The notes below the pieces were generated by a model. It searched no databases. It saw nothing but the letters and a program-made list of their open reading frames with translations, and was not told the origin of the DNA. A program made the translations under genes and the position numbers. From Bacteriovoracaceae bacterium UBA4096 (GTDB lineage: Bacteria > Bdellovibrionota > Bacteriovoracia > Bacteriovoracales > Bacteriovoracaceae), in assembly GCA_002381945.1 (NCBI GenBank), contig DFXY01000066.1, forward strand, positions 15,627 to 79,626: a DNA stretch of 64,000 nt, in the 5' to 3' direction. This document shows, piece by piece, positions 35,351-44,073 of the stretch. Position 1 is the first letter of the stretch. Each line of letters opens with the position of its first letter.

Positions 35351-36334
35351 TTATCCCACTACCTTGTTTAAATTTTCTTTAGCAGTTTCAAGCTCATTCT
35401 TTAAGCGAGTGATGATCTCCTGAATTGGTTCAATTTTCTTGGTGAATTCGATTGAGCTACCAGCGCACCAGACGGTTTTATAAGTAGCTCCAAAAGCGGC
35501 CTTCTCGATCATTTTCATGCCCTTATAGTAAGTCACCATCTTGGCATATTTTTTAAGCTGCTTGTTCTTATTAAGGAATGATTCAAAAAGGTTTTGGTCA
35601 GTACCTATTTTCTTCAGATAAGGCGTGTTGATTACAGTGCAGCGACTGCCGGAGAGCTTGGTTGTAACAACAATATCTTCAGCATCATAATCTATACAGG
35701 CCTGCTTATATTCGGGAGTAACACCTGATTCTGTACTCGCAATAAATGGTGATCCAATGGAGAGTCCATCAGCACCTAAGGCCAGCATGGAAAGGATTCC
35801 GGCCCCACTGCCAACGCCACCGGCCGAGATCACAGGTATTCTACATTTACTCTTAAGTGTAGGCACCAGAACACTCGCCGGAATATTACCAAGGTGTCCT
35901 CCGGCCCCTGAATTAACTGCAATAACTCCATCGGCCCCAAGATCTTCCACTTTCTTGGCATAATTTTCTTCAATGACATCACAGAAGACTCTGATTCCAT
36001 GTTTTTTTGATTCCCGAATAACTTCTTCCGGACTACCGAGAGAGGTAATAAAAAAATTTACCCCCAGGTCTAAACATTTATAGAGCTGTTTCTTGGCCAG
36101 GACATTAGACTTATTGACGATTAAGTTGATGCCAAAAGGCTTATTGGTTCTGGATTTTATGTCTTTAATACCGGCCTCAAGCTCTTCAATTGTTCTGAAG
36201 TTCAAAGCGGGAATACAACCGGCCACTCCATTTTCAGCGGCCGCGACTATCATGTCAGTGTTAGTTACCAGAAACATTGGGGCCATGATGATAGGAAGTT
36301 CAATTCCCAACATTTCAGTAAGTGCGGTTTTCAT
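35351..36334 (-). CDS. Nitronate monooxygenase / FabK-like flavoprotein
   Basis: This 327-residue FMN-dependent TIM barrel begins with LGIELPIIMAPMF and continues with NSGAGGHLG, ISAGGVGSG and GADGLSIGSPFIAS, the FMN-binding and active-site segments of the NMO/FabK family. NMO enzymes oxidise nitronates; FabK enzymes reduce enoyl-ACP. Sequence alone does not settle the choice, but the GGHLG pattern with its His fits NMO. It leads a two-gene minus-strand unit with the DUF4442 protein. The gap of 127 bases to the divergent M28 gene should hold both promoters. Confidence 0.85.
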   Translation of the reverse strand: MKTALTEMLGIELPIIMAPMFLVTNTDMIVAAAENGVAGCIPALNFRTIEELEAGIKDIKSRTNKPFGINLIVNKSNVLAKKQLYKCLDLGVNFFITSLGSPEEVIRESKKHGIRVFCDVIEENYAKKVEDLGADGVIAVNSGAGGHLGNIPASVLVPTLKSKCRIPVISAGGVGSGAGILSMLALGADGLSIGSPFIASTESGVTPEYKQACIDYDAEDIVVTTKLSGSRCTVINTPYLKKIGTDQNLFESFLNKNKQLKKYAKMVTYYKGMKMIEKAAFGATYKTVWCAGSSIEFTKKIEPIQEIITRLKNELETAKENLNKVVG

Positions 36335-36461
36335 ATAACTCCTACATGGTTATTGCGCAAGGTGTCTCTGTAAGGCAAAGTCACGGAACTTTTACTTTCC
36401 AAACAAGTTTAATCTATGGGTTAATTATAACAGTCATTTTTATTAGCAAGGATGGAAAAAA

Positions 36462-37643
36462 ATGAAAAAAGTCTTTGGAATTATTGCCCTGACGCTTTCT
36501 GCGGCCACGATGGCGGCACCGTCACAGTGGTTAACAGTTGATAATGAGATTCTTTCAAAAATTCGCCCAAAATTGAACAAATCTGTCCATATTGGTTTTT
36601 CCGCTCAAGGCGCTTCAGTAGTTAATTTAACTACTCCTGAAATCGAGCAGCTTTCTCATATGATTCATGATGAGCTTCACCGTTGTGGTGGCTTTATTCA
36701 GCATGATACTGAAGAAGAGGCCATTAATGCTCTTACCTCTCAAGGAGAGATGTATTTTGCAAAGAGGGCGATCTTTTCAGATTACTCACTTGATCAGGGT
36801 CATCTTGTCAGGCCAATGGTAAGTCAGGTTAAAGAGCAGTCCATCCGAGACATGATTATCAAGCTTTCTGATTTCAAAACACGTTACTATAAATCTGAAA
36901 CCGGTGTTGAATCATCTGAGTTTATTCGTAATAGTTGGGCGGCCCTTGCCAAAAACCGAAACGATGTGAAAGTTGAGCTTTATAAGCACGATAGATGGCC
37001 TCAAGCTTCAATCATCATGACGATTGAAGGTTCTGAAAATCCGGAAGAAATTGTGATTGTTGGCGGCCACGCTGATTCAATTGCAGGATTTTTTGGCGGC
37101 GGTGGTAAGTCTCCTGGAGCGGATGATAATGCTTCAGGTATTTCAACCATTACTGAAGTGATCAGAATTCTGATGGCCAACAATTTTAAGCCAAAACGTA
37201 CTATCCAGTTCATGGGCTACGCTGCTGAAGAAGTGGGTCTTTTAGGCTCAAAAGAGATTGCATCGGTCTACAAACAGAACTCCCGTAAAGTCGTAGGCGT
37301 TATGCAGCTTGATATGACGCTTTTTAAAGGAACGATTGATAAAGACATCGTCCTTATGGCCGACTATACCAATGCTGCTCAAAATGAATTCCTCGGCCGT
37401 ATTGTAGATGAGTACGTAAAAGTTCCTTGGGGCTACTCACGTTGTGGTTATGGTTGTTCGGATCATGCTTCTTGGACCGCCAATGGATTCCCAGCTTCAA
37501 TGCCATTTGAGTCGGCCATGAACGATGGTAATAAAAATATTCATACTGCGAAAGATACTCTAGAATCAGCAGGAGGCGATGCTAAGCACGCTGCTAAATT
37601 TGCTAAGTTGGCCACGGCCTTCGTAGTAGAACTTGCTAATTAA
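36462..37643 (+). CDS. Secreted M28-family zinc aminopeptidase
   Basis: This 393-residue protein has a signal peptide (to about AAP, residue 20), an N-terminal propeptide-like region and a catalytic domain. The paired zinc ligands are H203 (GGHADS), D221 (GADDNASG), E257 (AAEEVGLLGS, with E256 catalytic), D284 (QLDMT) and H361 (IHTAKDT). C328 and C332 (RCGYGCSDH) probably form the disulfide of leucine aminopeptidases. It removes N-terminal residues from peptides outside the cytoplasm, providing amino acids or small peptides. An AAGGATGG site precedes the ATG. The helicase gene follows after 15 bases. Confidence 0.94.
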   Translation: MKKVFGIIALTLSAATMAAPSQWLTVDNEILSKIRPKLNKSVHIGFSAQGASVVNLTTPEIEQLSHMIHDELHRCGGFIQHDTEEEAINALTSQGEMYFAKRAIFSDYSLDQGHLVRPMVSQVKEQSIRDMIIKLSDFKTRYYKSETGVESSEFIRNSWAALAKNRNDVKVELYKHDRWPQASIIMTIEGSENPEEIVIVGGHADSIAGFFGGGGKSPGADDNASGISTITEVIRILMANNFKPKRTIQFMGYAAEEVGLLGSKEIASVYKQNSRKVVGVMQLDMTLFKGTIDKDIVLMADYTNAAQNEFLGRIVDEYVKVPWGYSRCGYGCSDHASWTANGFPASMPFESAMNDGNKNIHTAKDTLESAGGDAKHAAKFAKLATAFVVELAN

Positions 37644-37658
37644 GGAAGTAATCAGATT

Positions 37659-40397
37659 TTGAGTAATGAATTAAAGTCCTTGTACGAGGACATCCGCAAC
37701 AGCCTAGAAGTTTCACGTAAGGCCCTCATTACGACGAGCATACTGGATGATGAATCCTCCAGTATGCGACCTCTTGAAGATTCCCGAACGATTTTAGATA
37801 CTCTTGAATCAATTGCAGTTGATACCAGAGGGCTTTTGGATGCCTTTCCCTCTTTAGAATCTCTTTTTGAAAGATCCTTTGGACGAGTCAGGGAAGTCTT
37901 TGATCGTGAGGCCATCGTTGAAACATGCCTGGTAGAAGACTTCATTTTCCCGGTCACTACAACTTATCCCATGATTGTAGATGGTCAATTCAGTAAAGAG
38001 CTGGTTGAATCCTATAAAGATACGTATAAGGCCTGGACTGAGGAGAAGAGTGCTAATCACACCGCTACTCAGGATCTATTGAAACTTAACTTTGATATTA
38101 AGCTCAATGATAAAGATCTGACCTGTCAGTGTGTTCAGTGTCTGGGTGATTTCCGGACTCAGGTTCGCGAAGCTGTTTTTGCAACCCAGGCCTCTTTAAT
38201 CGATAAGGCCGAAGAGAAACTGCATGACTGGGTTTTAGTAAAGAGAATCTCAGATATTTCTAATGCTGTATTTGATTTAAAAAAGAATCTGGATAAGAAC
38301 TTTCATCAAATGCGAAATAAACTTAAGCGTTCATCCGTGAATAAGCTTGAGAATGAAGTAAAGCACCACTTTCGTAGTAAATTCGGTACCAAATCTGATC
38401 TTGGTAAAGTCTATAAAGAAAAACTAACGGTATTTTTCAATACACTCTTAGTGGAACAAGGGCTTAAGCCGGAACTTGTTTCTGCGGAAGAGTATGATCG
38501 CTTTTATCTTCAGCTTGAGACGAATATCTGGAAGGGCGAAGTTTTCCTGAGAAAGGAATTCGAACGTTTTACCCAGGCGATTTTGGCGCTAAAGCGTAAA
38601 GATGTTTCTTCTACGATCTTAAGAGAATATCTTGGTCAGTTCTGGTTGCACACTGATGCCCGAAGAATCAATCGTAAAATTATTTATCATATGGGTCCAA
38701 CCAACTCCGGAAAGACCTATCATGCTATTGAAGCTCTTTGTCAGGCAAAGAAGGGGTGTTATCTCGCACCTTTAAGGCTTCTGGCCTCTGAGCTCTACGA
38801 TACGATGAACAGTAAAGGGGTTAAGACCACTTTACTCACTGGTGAAGAAGTCATAGAAATTCCGGATTCCACACACTTTTCTTCAACTATCGAGATGGCG
38901 AAATTACAGACCCGTTTTGATTGCTGTGTGATTGATGAAATTCAAATGCTGACTGATCCTCAACGGGGATGGGCATGGACACGTGCTCTGGTTAATATTC
39001 AGGCCGATGAAATCCATATCTGTGGCGATCATTCAGTTTTAGAACTGGTTAAAAAGATTCTCGCTCTTTGTGGTGATACACTAGAAGTTAAAGAGTACAC
39101 CCGCATGACAGAACTAAATGTTCTGGATCATCAGATTCCTCTGACTCAATTGCAGAAAAATGATGCCCTTATTGTATTTTCACGCAGAAATGCTCTTCGT
39201 TATAAGGCCGATTTAGAAGAGCTCGATTTCAAAGTTTCGATTGTTTATGGACGTCTGTCTCCGGAAGTTCGCCGTGAACAGGCCCGAAAGTTTGATGAAG
39301 GTGAAACCGATATCATGGTTTCCACTGATGCTATTGCCATGGGGATGAACCTTCCGGTGAAGAGAATTGTTTTCTCGGCCCTTTCAAAATTTATCAATGA
39401 TAGAGAAAATCCACTCACATATTCGGAAATCAAACAAATCGCCGGCCGGGCAGGACGATATAAACGTTTCCCAGTGGGTGAAGTGACCACTTTGAATAAA
39501 GTCGAAGATGGTCTTAGAACCCTGAAAAGTGCCTTGGCACATCATTTGGGTCAGAGTGATAAGGCCATGGTAGGTCCGGATCTGGATATTTTCAGTTCTG
39601 TGAATAATGCCTTATTGTCTAACTCGTTACCAACCCTTCAGCTCTCCGAGTTTTTGCGTCTATTCAACACCATGACTTTTCAGAAACCATTTTATTGTGT
39701 GGATATGAAAGAGATGATTGAACTGGCCGAAATGGTGGAAGCGGCCGATGAAGACAGAACACTTTCAAATGCTGAAATCTTTGGTTTTGCCTGTGCTCCG
39801 GTAAATCTTGGTCTTATTGAACATGTTCAGTACTACCTTTGGATTTTAAACCACTATGTGGATAACCAGGAAATTTACAACGAACCGATTGATGATAAAT
39901 CAGACAATATTGATTATCTTGAAACTTCCATTAAGTGCGTTGAACTCTATCAGTGGTTGTCCCGTCATTTTAATCAGAAGAATTTTGAATTTGATCAGCG
40001 CCAGCTTCTTGAAAATAAGACCAAGGCCATTGAGCGCTTAAATGAACTTCTCTCTGATAAAATTGGTAAGACCTGTTCTAGTTGCGGATGTAAAATGCCC
40101 GCTAATGCTCGCTTTAACATCTGTGATGAATGTTTTTCCAAGCGCCGGTTTGGCCGGCGCCCGCCTCGTTCCGCTGAAGGTTCTTCAGAAAGAGGGGATA
40201 GAAGTCGGGATCACCGTGGGAAAAGAGACCAGGGTGAAAGAGAAAGACCTGCTCGTTCAAAAGCTGAGGGGCAGAAGTCTTCCAACTCTGGAAAACCCGC
40301 TGAACATGGTGTAAGAAGACCACGACCGGCCGGAAGTAAGCCAGGCGGTGGAGGTAAGAGTGGAAACGCTGCCAAAGCATTCAGAAAATTCCGATAA
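37659..40397 (+). CDS. SUV3-like ATP-dependent RNA helicase with zinc-ribbon and RG-rich tail
   Basis: This 912-residue protein closely resembles the eukaryotic mitochondrial degradosome helicase SUV3. Walker A GPTNSGKT is at 346-353, DEIQ at 426-429 within VIDEIQMLTDPQRGWAWTRAL, and motif VI QIAGRAGR at 593-600. The first 330 residues are a lineage-specific helical region with a CQCVQC cluster (156-161). A four-Cys CxxC...CxxC segment (CSSCGC and ICDEC) and a basic RG/PG-rich tail end the protein and would bind RNA. The start is TTG, 15 bases after the M28 stop, with AAGGAAG upstream. Inferred role: RNA unwinding in decay or ribosome work. Confidence 0.9.
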   Translation: MSNELKSLYEDIRNSLEVSRKALITTSILDDESSSMRPLEDSRTILDTLESIAVDTRGLLDAFPSLESLFERSFGRVREVFDREAIVETCLVEDFIFPVTTTYPMIVDGQFSKELVESYKDTYKAWTEEKSANHTATQDLLKLNFDIKLNDKDLTCQCVQCLGDFRTQVREAVFATQASLIDKAEEKLHDWVLVKRISDISNAVFDLKKNLDKNFHQMRNKLKRSSVNKLENEVKHHFRSKFGTKSDLGKVYKEKLTVFFNTLLVEQGLKPELVSAEEYDRFYLQLETNIWKGEVFLRKEFERFTQAILALKRKDVSSTILREYLGQFWLHTDARRINRKIIYHMGPTNSGKTYHAIEALCQAKKGCYLAPLRLLASELYDTMNSKGVKTTLLTGEEVIEIPDSTHFSSTIEMAKLQTRFDCCVIDEIQMLTDPQRGWAWTRALVNIQADEIHICGDHSVLELVKKILALCGDTLEVKEYTRMTELNVLDHQIPLTQLQKNDALIVFSRRNALRYKADLEELDFKVSIVYGRLSPEVRREQARKFDEGETDIMVSTDAIAMGMNLPVKRIVFSALSKFINDRENPLTYSEIKQIAGRAGRYKRFPVGEVTTLNKVEDGLRTLKSALAHHLGQSDKAMVGPDLDIFSSVNNALLSNSLPTLQLSEFLRLFNTMTFQKPFYCVDMKEMIELAEMVEAADEDRTLSNAEIFGFACAPVNLGLIEHVQYYLWILNHYVDNQEIYNEPIDDKSDNIDYLETSIKCVELYQWLSRHFNQKNFEFDQRQLLENKTKAIERLNELLSDKIGKTCSSCGCKMPANARFNICDECFSKRRFGRRPPRSAEGSSERGDRSRDHRGKRDQGERERPARSKAEGQKSSNSGKPAEHGVRRPRPAGSKPGGGGKSGNAAKAFRKFR

Positions 40398-41202
40398 AAT
40401 TTCATATTTTGATTTTTCCCGAGAGATCCTTTTGGGAAACAATTTGGAAGCTAAATTCTTAGCTAACTCTGTTGATTGGAGTGAGTATAAGACTTTTGAA
40501 CTTCCTCATAAACCTGGTAGATCAGGCCGCATCAGCTTTTCTTCCGAAAGAATGAAGTTTCCCAAGGCCGTCCACCTGAATGAAAATGATATGAAGGCCA
40601 TGGCCCTCCATAGCTTTGCTAATCATGAACTGCTGGCAATTGAAATGATGGCCGCAGCGCTATTAGTTTATCCCCACTCAAGTGAAGAGCATCTTCGCTT
40701 TAAGCGCGGTATTTTTTCTGCGTTAAGAGATGAGCAAAAACACCTCTCACTCTATATCGGGCGTTTAAATGAACTCGGTTATGAATTTGGTGACTTTCCC
40801 CTGAATGATTTTTTCTGGCGTCAGATGGAGAAGCTTAAAACTCCTGCTCAATACACCGCTATGATGTCACTGACTTTTGAAGCTGCAAATTTGGATTTTG
40901 CTCAACATTATGCCGAAATCTTCAGGAACTTTGGAGATCATACTACCGCCTCAATTCTTGATACTGTCTTGGAAGATGAAATCACTCATGTCGCTTTCGG
41001 TGCCTATTGGATGAAGAAGTGGCGTGCGGATAAAACTCTTTGGGAGTACTACCTGCAATCTCTGCCCTGGCCTTTAACTCCTGCCCGCAGCAGAGGTATC
41101 GGTTTTGATCCTGTTCTGCATGAGCGGGCCATGAATGATGCTCAGTTTATGGAAGAACTGAAAAATTATGATGATGACTTTAAAATTACTAAGCGTTCCT
41201 AA
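40360..41202 (+). CDS. DUF455 ferritin-like protein
   Basis: A 280-residue all-helical protein results from the GTG at 40360, which has GGAGG five bases ahead; this site lies inside the 3' end of the helicase gene, giving a 38-base overlap. Acidic and His residues typical of a diiron ferritin-like bundle are seen: NHELLAIEMMAAA, RDEQKHLSLY, FEAANLDFAQHY and EDEITHVAFG. DUF455 proteins are related to MiaE-type tRNA hydroxylases, but their function is unknown. The next gene overlaps its stop by one base (TAATG), so it is coupled on both sides. Confidence 0.85.
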   Translation: METLPKHSENSDKISYFDFSREILLGNNLEAKFLANSVDWSEYKTFELPHKPGRSGRISFSSERMKFPKAVHLNENDMKAMALHSFANHELLAIEMMAAALLVYPHSSEEHLRFKRGIFSALRDEQKHLSLYIGRLNELGYEFGDFPLNDFFWRQMEKLKTPAQYTAMMSLTFEAANLDFAQHYAEIFRNFGDHTTASILDTVLEDEITHVAFGAYWMKKWRADKTLWEYYLQSLPWPLTPARSRGIGFDPVLHERAMNDAQFMEELKNYDDDFKITKRS

Positions 41203-42278
41203 TGAAAGCGATTAAAGTTAACGCTGATTATGAAGCCGTGCTTTTCGGTAAAAAAGAATCTCTGCCGGTTATTAATCAGGCCTTGGAGTTTTTGGCACTT
41301 TTTATTGATGATAGACCTCTACTGAGTCAGAAAGCTTACAGTGAGGAATATTTAAAGCATGTGGAAAATTTCACAGGTAGAAGACCCACAATTATAAAAG
41401 CTTCTGGTTGGGAGAATTGGTGGGGAAGCCTTGCAAACATTGAACTTGAGCGAAAGCTTAACTCTAAAGAGATGAGTGCTGAGCTTAATCTTAAAGAGGG
41501 CTGGTGTCAGGATACCCATATCATTAAAAGCTCTAAGGACTTTCCTGAACTTCGTGAAGGTCAAAAATATCTGGCCAAAAATCCTCATGGAATGTCAGGG
41601 CAAAATTTCTATTTAGTCTCGAAGACCGATCTAAATTCATTGATTAAGTCTTTCCCGGTGATTTTGGAACCTCTGCTTAATCGAGTCGCTGATTTTTCCC
41701 ATTACGTTTTTCCAAATGGAATGAGAGTTTGCTACCAGAATATCGTGGATAAAAGATACCAGTACCGGGGAACAGTTTTTAGAGATTTCACCAATCCAAC
41801 ACTTGAGAGATTGAAGTTTTATCAAGAAATCGATCCTGAGGAATGGAAGAAATTCCAATTGGCCCTGGATAAAATTGTTGAAGTGTATGAAACGGCAGAG
41901 CTCAAAAGTGGTTTTTCTGTGGACTCATTTATCTATCAGGATCAGGGTGAACTTAAGATAAGGTATTTAAGCGAGGTCAATTACCGCAGGACGATGGGCG
42001 AAGTTGCCTTTGAGCTATCCCTTAAGTTTGGTGGGTTAAGAAAATGGTCGGCCTTCATTCTTACTAAAAAGTCAGATCTTGATTTTAGCAGTCTTAAAAA
42101 GAAAATTTCACCGATTGAATGGGCCCCTGAATATTCACGTGGGGTCATTTTACTTTCACCTGATGACGTCAGATATGACATGTTTTTTCTGTCTGCTCTG
42201 AATGAAACAGAGGGTGTTCAATTACTAGAAGAATTGAAGAGTTTATTGCCTGACAGCGAGTTTCCGATAGAGCTCTAG
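41202..42278 (+). CDS. ATP-grasp-like protein
   Basis: This 358-residue protein shows the order of an ATP-grasp ligase: a lysine in YLAKNPHGMSGQNF (nucleotide loop), LEPLLNRVADFS (the E-x-x-x linker), then SGFSVDSFIY and LSEVNYRRTMG, whose Glu/Asn would bind metal. I cannot name the substrate. It is coupled to the DUF455 gene through TAATG and probably shares the helicase transcript. Its last 36 bases overlap the convergent aldolase gene. Such enzymes join an acid to an amine using ATP. The link to DUF455 may point to a modified peptide or cofactor. Confidence 0.65.
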   Translation: MKAIKVNADYEAVLFGKKESLPVINQALEFLALFIDDRPLLSQKAYSEEYLKHVENFTGRRPTIIKASGWENWWGSLANIELERKLNSKEMSAELNLKEGWCQDTHIIKSSKDFPELREGQKYLAKNPHGMSGQNFYLVSKTDLNSLIKSFPVILEPLLNRVADFSHYVFPNGMRVCYQNIVDKRYQYRGTVFRDFTNPTLERLKFYQEIDPEEWKKFQLALDKIVEVYETAELKSGFSVDSFIYQDQGELKIRYLSEVNYRRTMGEVAFELSLKFGGLRKWSAFILTKKSDLDFSSLKKKISPIEWAPEYSRGVILLSPDDVRYDMFFLSALNETEGVQLLEELKSLLPDSEFPIEL

Positions 42279-42860
42279 AATGATTCTTCCTGCATCTTCG
42301 GCAGTTGTTCCGTAAGAAATAATGCCATCTTCATGACCTTTCATAACAAAAATGCCTGATGTCTTATTCCATAGGAGTGCACTCGCTGCCTCTGCCATTT
42401 CTTGAGTCCCATAGGCCACATCTTCATTGATGAAATCATAGGGGCCACTTTTCAGGAGTTCCCAGAGTTTTTGATGATGAACATGGAAAACATACTGAAT
42501 CGCAGGATTGGCCTGATAAATTCCATAATGAGTGAGTGACTCGCTGGAAGGAGGTATCAGTCCCTCAGCGGTAACTGAACCTTTCTTTAAGTCACAATCA
42601 ATAACTTTGGTGTAATGATGGGCCTGCAAATGGGCCAGGTGCCCGGTTTGACTACCAGTAATCAAAAAGGAAGTCTTGGCCAGACGTGAAGACAAGTTGC
42701 CATAGCCGATCTTGTCGATCGGGTATTCACCTATCAAGCTTAGCTTAAAAAAGAGCGCTCGCCACTTTTCTAAGGCTATAACCTGATTCATTTCAGGTGC
42801 AGGGGCACGTTTTAGTGTCAGTTTGAACTTAATGACACCTTCATCACGATTAATACTCAC
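42243..42860 (-). CDS. Class II aldolase/adducin-family protein
   Basis: This 205-residue protein has the family landmarks GYGNLSSR, LITGSQTG, HVHHQ (two zinc-ligand His) and a third His in MKGHEDG. Class II aldolases act on fuculose- or ribulose-phosphate, or dehydrate methylthioribulose-phosphate. The substrate here is open. The catalytic Glu position near PPSSESLTHYGIY is plausible (E in SSES). It is a single-gene unit whose promoter lies in the 137-base gap shared with the acidic membrane protein. Confidence 0.85.
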   Translation of the reverse strand: MSINRDEGVIKFKLTLKRAPAPEMNQVIALEKWRALFFKLSLIGEYPIDKIGYGNLSSRLAKTSFLITGSQTGHLAHLQAHHYTKVIDCDLKKGSVTAEGLIPPSSESLTHYGIYQANPAIQYVFHVHHQKLWELLKSGPYDFINEDVAYGTQEMAEAASALLWNKTSGIFVMKGHEDGIISYGTTAEDAGRIILELYRKLAVRQ

Positions 42861-42891
42861 AGATAAGTCCTTGATCTCCTGTTGGATTTGA

Positions 42892-42919
42892 TTGCAAACT
42901 CCACAGGCTCACTTATAAT
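42892..42919 (+). promoter_or_regulatory. Sigma-70-type promoter for the acidic membrane protein
   Basis: TTGCAA (42892-42897) and a perfect TATAAT (42914-42919) are spaced 16 bases. The predicted transcript start is near 42926, about 70 bases before the TTG start codon. Confidence 0.7.
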
Positions 42920-42997
42920 GAGAATACTGGATAATATAGGGCATGGACAAGACCCATTTCATCAGGAGTCGTTATCCTCGATAAAATTATAAATGAC

Positions 42998-44071
42998 TTG
43001 AAGGCAAGGCTTCCGCTGGGAAAAAAAGCGAAAGACGAAGATGAAGAGTTTGAAGAACATGAAGATGATTCTGATTCGTCACGCAATGACGATGCGACTG
43101 ATGCTACTGATCTTTCCGCATTGGAAGACGAAGAAGGCGAAGAAGAAGAAGAAGAGTTATCGATTGTTGATAAAATAAAAAAGAAAATTAAATCATTCCA
43201 AAAAAAATCCTCTAAAGATGATGAAGATGAGGAAGAGTCTGAAGCTTCTGCTGAAGAAGATGATGAAGAGGCCAAGAAGAAGAAGAAAAGTAAAATTATT
43301 CAGATCGCTATTGGGGTCGCGTTAGTCGTCTTCTTACTTTCTGACTATATATTCCCTCCGGAAGAGCCGGTCACTTCGGAAGGAACTGAAGAGATAATTC
43401 AGGAGCCTAAAGCAGAAACCCCGCAAGTGACAGATGCTAAGTCTGAACCTGCAACAGAAGAACCAGTAACAGCTACTCCGGATACTCCTGCTGATCCATC
43501 GGATGAAACAGAAACCCCTCCTGATTCTCCAGTTGAAGTGACTTCTATTGAATCGCCTGATCAGGTTACTGAACCTGAAACAACACCACCTGTGACTGAT
43601 ATATCGACAACGACAGATACAGAAACTGAGCCGCAACCTGATCTCTCTCTTGATTCTCCAGATACTGTTTCAGACATTCCAATTGAAGAGACACCAGGCG
43701 AGTCGGGGGAAGATATTGTTGGTGAAGATATGTCTCAAGGCACTGATGAAAATCTTACTGATCAGATTCTTCAGGATTTAGAAAAACAGGCCAAGGGAAC
43801 AACTAAAGCTGAGCCTAAAAAAGAATATGTTGCCCCACCTGATTATGAATACCGAGGAAGAGGCCTAGTCTACAACTGCACCGGAAAACATTGGGCCTGT
43901 GTAGATGCTCCAAGTTACAAAACCTGTGAAGACAATGCTTCGTCTGTGAGGTATCTCAAGAAAGCTGTTGAATGCCATCCCTTTAATGTTTATGAAACAA
44001 CCAAGGGCTGTGAGAGCATGCAGAATAGAATGGTATCTTCCAGTGCTAAAACGACTTTCTGTAATGAATAA
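42998..44071 (+). CDS. Acidic single-pass membrane protein with Cys-rich C-terminal domain
   Basis: This protein of at least 357 residues has a very acidic cytoplasmic part (1-95, runs of Asp/Glu), a Lys patch and one membrane segment (about 97-117, IIQIAIGVALVVFLLSDYIF). A Pro/Thr/Glu/Ser-rich spacer of about 160 residues follows, then a C-terminal domain of about 75 residues with six Cys (NCTGKHWACVDA ... FCNE). The spacer could span the periplasm or peptidoglycan. The TTG start has no ribosome site. In the same frame upstream, an AGGAG lies five bases before an ATC at 42974, which would add eight residues. No family recognised. Confidence 0.72.
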   Translation: MKARLPLGKKAKDEDEEFEEHEDDSDSSRNDDATDATDLSALEDEEGEEEEEELSIVDKIKKKIKSFQKKSSKDDEDEEESEASAEEDDEEAKKKKKSKIIQIAIGVALVVFLLSDYIFPPEEPVTSEGTEEIIQEPKAETPQVTDAKSEPATEEPVTATPDTPADPSDETETPPDSPVEVTSIESPDQVTEPETTPPVTDISTTTDTETEPQPDLSLDSPDTVSDIPIEETPGESGEDIVGEDMSQGTDENLTDQILQDLEKQAKGTTKAEPKKEYVAPPDYEYRGRGLVYNCTGKHWACVDAPSYKTCEDNASSVRYLKKAVECHPFNVYETTKGCESMQNRMVSSSAKTTFCNE

Positions 44072-44073
44072 TA

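Noticed and set aside
40114..40380. Minus-strand frames opposite the helicase tail
   Set aside because: They arise from the RG/PG-rich tail of the helicase; no ribosome site and no recognisable domain.
42913..43275. Minus-strand frame of 120 codons rich in Ser
   Set aside because: It is the mirror of the Asp/Glu-rich coding run of the acidic membrane protein; GAA/GAT runs read as TTC/ATC or TCT/TCA on the other strand.
43334..43636. Minus-strand frame of 100 codons rich in Arg, Cys and Phe
   Set aside because: Shadow of the Pro/Thr/Glu-rich spacer; composition is not protein-like.
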